Source: Lachnospiraceae bacterium
GTDB taxonomy: Bacteria > Bacillota > Clostridia > Lachnospirales > Lachnospiraceae
Direction of reading: 5' to 3'
DNA: 8,552 nucleotides
Assembly: GCA_003453515.1 (NCBI GenBank)
Contig: DMLD01000007.1
Span: 1 to 8,552 of the forward strand
In this document: piece after piece, positions 5,981 to 8,552 of the stretch
How positions within the stretch are numbered: position 1 is the stretch's first letter
Layout: each line of letters starts with the position of its first letter
Translations under genes and position numbers: made by a program
Notes under the pieces: generated by a model
What the model was told of the DNA's origin: nothing
What the model saw: the letters and a program-made list of their open reading frames with translations, nothing else
Database searches by the model: none

Positions 5981-6382
5981 ATGCAGCCTGCGATCATACT
6001 TGCCATAGTGTTTATCATGCTGGCACTGATATTCTATACGATAGGAGTCTGGTGGGAGAAAAAGGATGGGATATTAAAGCTCAAGCATCTGGTCTTTTTC
6101 TGCCTTGGACTTATATGCGATGTGACCGGAACGACTGCGATGTCAGCGATCGCAGGGGCAAGATCCGGGAGCGAGTCGGATATGCCGATACTTTTGAATG
6201 CGCACGGGATCACAGGCATCATCGCCATAGTACTTATGGTTGTGCATGTGGCGTGGGCAATAGCTGTACTTATAAGAAACAGAGACGATGAGAAGCAGGT
6301 GTTTCACAGCTTTTCGTTTATAGTTTGGTGTGTGTGGCTGGTGCCATTTTTCATCGGAATGCTGATCGGCATGAGAGGATGA
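5981..6382 (+). CDS. Small four-helix membrane protein, HsmA/TIGR03987-like
   Basis: The 133-residue product has four predicted membrane segments (about 3-23, 36-56, 69-98 and 110-130). Four histidines lie at or near membrane segments: His36 (KLKHLVFF), His75 (LNAHGITG), His89 (MVVHVAWA) and His109 (VFHSFSF). The pattern FYTIGVWWEKK, GLICDVTGTTAM, HGITG and FHSFSFIVWCVWLVPF fits the family I know as TIGR03987, now called HsmA after the heme-sensing membrane protein of Clostridioides difficile. In that system HsmA binds heme and protects against oxidative stress. Whether this member binds heme is inference from the histidines. An AGGAGG site (5971-5976) sits 4 bases before the ATG. It follows putP by 84 bases, with no terminator between, and precedes NfeD by 22. 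No HsmR-like repressor is in the window. Confidence 0.7.
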   Translation: MQPAIILAIVFIMLALIFYTIGVWWEKKDGILKLKHLVFFCLGLICDVTGTTAMSAIAGARSGSESDMPILLNAHGITGIIAIVLMVVHVAWAIAVLIRNRDDEKQVFHSFSFIVWCVWLVPFFIGMLIGMRG

Positions 6383-6404
6383 TAGACACGGAAGGGAGGC
6401 ATTT

Positions 6405-6845
6405 ATGGAAATAAACATGACTACAATGCTTTTGATCTGGCTTGCGGTTATCATAGTGACACTTGTTGTGGAGGTCATCACTCAGGGACTTACTACGATA
6501 TGGTTTTCCATCGGGGCGGCAGTTGCGGCGGTCACGACGGTGTGGAATCTGAATGTATGGCTGCAGATCATTATTTTTGCAGCGGTATCTCTGATAGTGA
6601 TGCTGCTTGTAAGACCCATGGCAAAGAAGATGCTGATGGACAGGATCACGCCAACCAACATGGATATGCTTTTAAAGGAGCAGGCGCTTGTGATCGAGAA
6701 CATCGATAATGACGCCGGAACCGGCAAGGTCAAGGTCAGGGATATCGAGTGGACCGCAAGGACTGAGTCGGGAGAGCGGATCGAGGCAGGAGAGATGGTT
6801 GAGATACAAAGGATAGACGGCGTAAAGCTGATAGTAAAACGCTAA
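6405..6845 (+). CDS. NfeD family membrane protein (short form)
   Basis: The 146-residue product has three hydrophobic segments (about 7-26, 30-47 and 51-70) and a C-terminal beta-rich OB-fold domain (about 84-146). The latter ends in the family signature GKVKVRDIEWTART, followed by IEAGEMVEIQRIDGVKLIV. The VEVITQGLTTIWFSIGA region of helices 1-2 is also typical. Short NfeD proteins lack the ClpP-like protease domain and work with SPFH/stomatin-family proteins in membrane microdomains. A GGGAGG site lies 6 bases before the ATG; a second ATG at 6417 is possible. The expected SPFH partner is not next door but 1.6 kb downstream, after the chemoreceptor gene. Probably transcribed with the two genes upstream. 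Confidence 0.9.
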   Translation: MEINMTTMLLIWLAVIIVTLVVEVITQGLTTIWFSIGAAVAAVTTVWNLNVWLQIIIFAAVSLIVMLLVRPMAKKMLMDRITPTNMDMLLKEQALVIENIDNDAGTGKVKVRDIEWTARTESGERIEAGEMVEIQRIDGVKLIVKR

Positions 6846-6872
6846 ACGGATAACAAGGCTGATCATTTGCCG

Positions 6873-6901
6873 TTGACATTATAGGAATATTTATATATAA
6901 T
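6873..6901 (+). promoter_or_regulatory. Perfect-consensus sigma-A promoter for the chemoreceptor gene
   Basis: TTGACA (6873-6878) and TATAAT (6896-6901) are both exact consensus with the optimal 17-base spacer. Start of transcription is expected near 6908, about 74 bases before the GTG at 6982. The transcript probably continues into the SPFH gene. Confidence 0.9.
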
Positions 6902-6923
6902 TATACACAGATATTCCTATAAT
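6878..6923. repeat. 13-bp perfect inverted repeat flanking the -10 of the chemoreceptor promoter
   Basis: ATTATAGGAATAT (6878-6890) and ATATTCCTATAAT (6911-6923) are perfect reverse complements separated by 20 bases, which contain the -10 element and the expected start site. Arm centres are 33 bp apart, about three helical turns, so both arms face the same side. With the start inside the spacer only the right arm is transcribed, which favours a DNA-level operator over an RNA hairpin. Confidence 0.75.
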
Positions 6924-6981
6924 TTATAATGACCGGATACATGGGTATGGGGTAGAACACATTTTTAAGAAAGGTTAAAGT

Positions 6982-8400
6982 GTGATCGTTATGTCAAAAA
7001 AAAGGGATGCAAAGCTGACTGCGGAGTCAGCGAGAATTGCCGAGCTTGAAGCGGAGGTCGCTTCTAAGGATGCCGAAGCAAAGCGTTATTACAGGATGCT
7101 CGAGTCCGTCAACAAGTCCACGCATCTGGCAATATGGATGGCGTACTTTGATGAGCAGGGACAGCAGACGGGAGTCAGGTTTACCGATGAGATGAGAAGG
7201 GCTTTGGGCTATTCCAAGTCTGAGATGCCGGATAGTGCTGACTTCCTTCCGAAGATCATTCATGCAGATGATGTGGAGAGGGTGTTTGACTGCTTCGGAA
7301 AGGCGGTTGCCGACCCACACGCCAGATATGATGTTGATTACAGGCTTCTTACCAAGGCAGGAGAGTACAGGATGTTTCACGCTGCGGGAGAGTGCCTGAG
7401 AAGAAGTGACGGAACGCCGGAGGTATTTATCGGAACGTTTAACGACATAGACGATCAGGTTAGAAATCAGGAGATACTCGAGCATGATCAGAGAAGAACA
7501 TATGCCGTGGAGAAGATGATGCTCGAGGGGAGCTGGAGCATGGATCTGACGAAGTACGCGATCGATGATGTCAACTCGCCGATGGTATACTCCGATCAGT
7601 TCAAAAAGATACTTGGCTATAAACCGGGAACTTCCGAGTTCCCTGATATCATGCAGTCATGGATCACCAAGATACATCCCGATGATGTGGAGGGCGCATC
7701 CGCTGCTATGGGCAAACAGATGGCAGATCCCACGGGGACTGTTCCGTTTGACATGGAGTACAGGATCCTCCATAAAAATGGCAGTTACGTCTGGGTAAGG
7801 GCATCAAGCTTTGTTGTATGGGAAAACAGAGTTCCCGTGATGGCAGCGGGAACCATACTTGATATAACCGCCGAAAAGGAGCATGAGCAGGATTTTGAGA
7901 CCAAGCTCGAGCCGGAGATAGAGAGTCTGAACACCCGCATCGAGGAAGCTGCCAAAGCCGTGGAAGAGGCTGCAGACCAGATGCAGCATGTGGCTGAGAG
8001 CCAGGCTGAGATAGCCAGAGAGTCGGCATCCATAGAGAAGGCGGTGGACGACTCGATGGAGATTATCAAGATCATAGACAGCATAGCTGCGCAGACCAAT
8101 CTTCTTTCACTGAATGCATCCATAGAGGCTGCAAGAGCAGGTGAAGCGGGCAAGGGCTTTGCGGTAGTAGCAAGTGAGGTCCAGTCCTTAGCGACATCAT
8201 CCAAGGAGACGACGAGCAACATTTCCGGGATACTTGGAGGTATGAACAGTGCCATCAAGGATATGATGATCAGGATAAATGATATCAACGATTCCATTAC
8301 GACACAGAGTGCCAGCATGGAAGAGATCAATGCAACTATAGAGGACATAAGGGGTATGGCATCCAACATAGAGCAGATGTCGGTTTCCCTTTATAAATAA
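6982..8400 (+). CDS. Soluble PAS-PAS methyl-accepting chemotaxis protein
   Basis: The 472-residue signal transducer has a short N-terminal coiled coil (11-40) and two PAS_3-type domains with PAC ends: about 45-160 ([22 protein letters not shown]) and about 176-297 ([42 protein letters not shown]). An MCP signalling hairpin spans about 305-470. Its tip [18 protein letters not shown] (371-388) then [15 protein letters not shown] is the conserved CheA/CheW contact region. There is no membrane helix, HAMP or C-terminal CheR pentapeptide, so it should be cytoplasmic. Each arm is only about 80 residues, near 11-12 heptads, like short 24H-type receptors. The PAS ligand or cofactor is unknown. GTG at 6982 has AAAGG 7 bases upstream; ATG at 6991 has no well-placed site. 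The SPFH gene follows after 48 bases with no terminator, so both share this promoter. Confidence 0.92.
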   Translation: MIVMSKKRDAKLTAESARIAELEAEVASKDAEAKRYYRMLESVNKSTHLAIWMAYFDEQGQQTGVRFTDEMRRALGYSKSEMPDSADFLPKIIHADDVERVFDCFGKAVADPHARYDVDYRLLTKAGEYRMFHAAGECLRRSDGTPEVFIGTFNDIDDQVRNQEILEHDQRRTYAVEKMMLEGSWSMDLTKYAIDDVNSPMVYSDQFKKILGYKPGTSEFPDIMQSWITKIHPDDVEGASAAMGKQMADPTGTVPFDMEYRILHKNGSYVWVRASSFVVWENRVPVMAAGTILDITAEKEHEQDFETKLEPEIESLNTRIEEAAKAVEEAADQMQHVAESQAEIARESASIEKAVDDSMEIIKIIDSIAAQTNLLSLNASIEAARAGEAGKGFAVVASEVQSLATSSKETTSNISGILGGMNSAIKDMMIRINDINDSITTQSASMEEINATIEDIRGMASNIEQMSVSLYK

Positions 8401-8448
8401 TGAAAGCATCGGAAATTAAGAAAACTAAGTGATAATGGAGGAGATTTT

Positions 8449-8552
8449 ATGAGTGATTCGGCAACATTGGCAATGGGAGCGATTATTTTTATAATAGTTT
8501 TGATACTCATCATACTTGCATCGTGTATACGTATCGTTCCGCAGGCAAATGC
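8449..8552 (+). CDS. SPFH/stomatin-like protein, N-terminus only (runs off window)
   Basis: Only 34 full codons are visible. They read a short polar start, a strong single membrane helix (GAIIFIIVLILIILASC, about 10-26) and then IRIVPQANA. A membrane anchor followed by 'IRIVPQ' is the hallmark N-terminus of bacterial QmcA/HflK-type stomatin-prohibitin proteins, whose next residues usually continue into the SPFH domain. These scaffold proteins oligomerise at membrane microdomains and associate with NfeD proteins. A GGAGG site (8437-8441) lies 7 bases before the ATG. The family call rests on this short segment and on the NfeD gene nearby; the body of the protein is outside the window. Confidence 0.8.
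   Translation, partial: MSDSATLAMGAIIFIIVLILIILASCIRIVPQAN

Noticed and set aside
6845..6874. AACGG...CCGTT as an NfeD terminator
   Set aside because: It has a five-bp stem with a 20-base loop and no T tract, and it overlaps the -35 of the next promoter.
6878..6923. Invertible promoter (phase-variation switch) between the 13-bp repeats
   Set aside because: The spacer is only 20 bp, too short for known site-specific inversion, and no invertase gene is nearby. An operator is more plausible.
7785..8369. 194-codon minus-strand open frame within the chemoreceptor
   Set aside because: It is the reverse complement of the regular MCP coiled coil, which produces Ser/Ala/Leu-rich antisense frames. 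No start signals support it.

Overview
The window looks like chromosomal DNA from a Clostridia-class Bacillota, most likely a gut or rumen Lachnospiraceae. The signs are moderate GC, frequent ATA and AGA/AGG codons, strong AGGAGG-type ribosome binding sites, consensus sigma-A promoters (TTGACA-17-TATAAT), short hairpin-plus-T terminators, and the gene families present. The genus is an inference and is not resolved here.

Layout. Positions 1-53 are the 3' part of a tRNA-Lys(UUU), followed by its terminator. A 311-base gene-free stretch then carries a strong extended -10 promoter and a leader of about 115 nt for a MATE-family multidrug/organic-cation efflux pump (365-1753, +). Behind the pump lies a short, start-less, coding-like stretch, then a terminator hairpin that overlaps the end of a convergent gene. 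That gene (1927-2961, -) encodes a secreted bacterial expansin (EXLX/YoaJ type) with an added N-terminal Ig-like domain. Between the expansin and the next gene are a 37-nt imperfect palindrome and a strong plus-strand promoter.

The next unit is monocistronic: its own promoter, a leader with two tandem hairpins, an uncharacterised Glu/Gln/Arg-rich coiled-coil protein (3130-4092, +) with a SHOCT-like short motif, and its own terminator.

The right half is a run of membrane and signalling genes, all on +. It starts from a promoter at 4249-4277: a PutP-type sodium/proline symporter (4370-5896), a small four-helix His-containing membrane protein resembling the HsmA/TIGR03987 family (5981-6382), and a short NfeD protein (6405-6845). 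A consensus promoter lying in a 13-bp inverted repeat then drives a soluble PAS-PAS-methyl-accepting chemotaxis protein (6982-8400). The start of an SPFH/stomatin-like protein (8449 to the window end) follows without a terminator. NfeD and SPFH proteins are functional partners usually encoded side by side. Here the chemoreceptor gene and its promoter separate them, which is the most interesting contextual feature of the window.

No mobile element, CRISPR array, phage gene or rRNA was seen.
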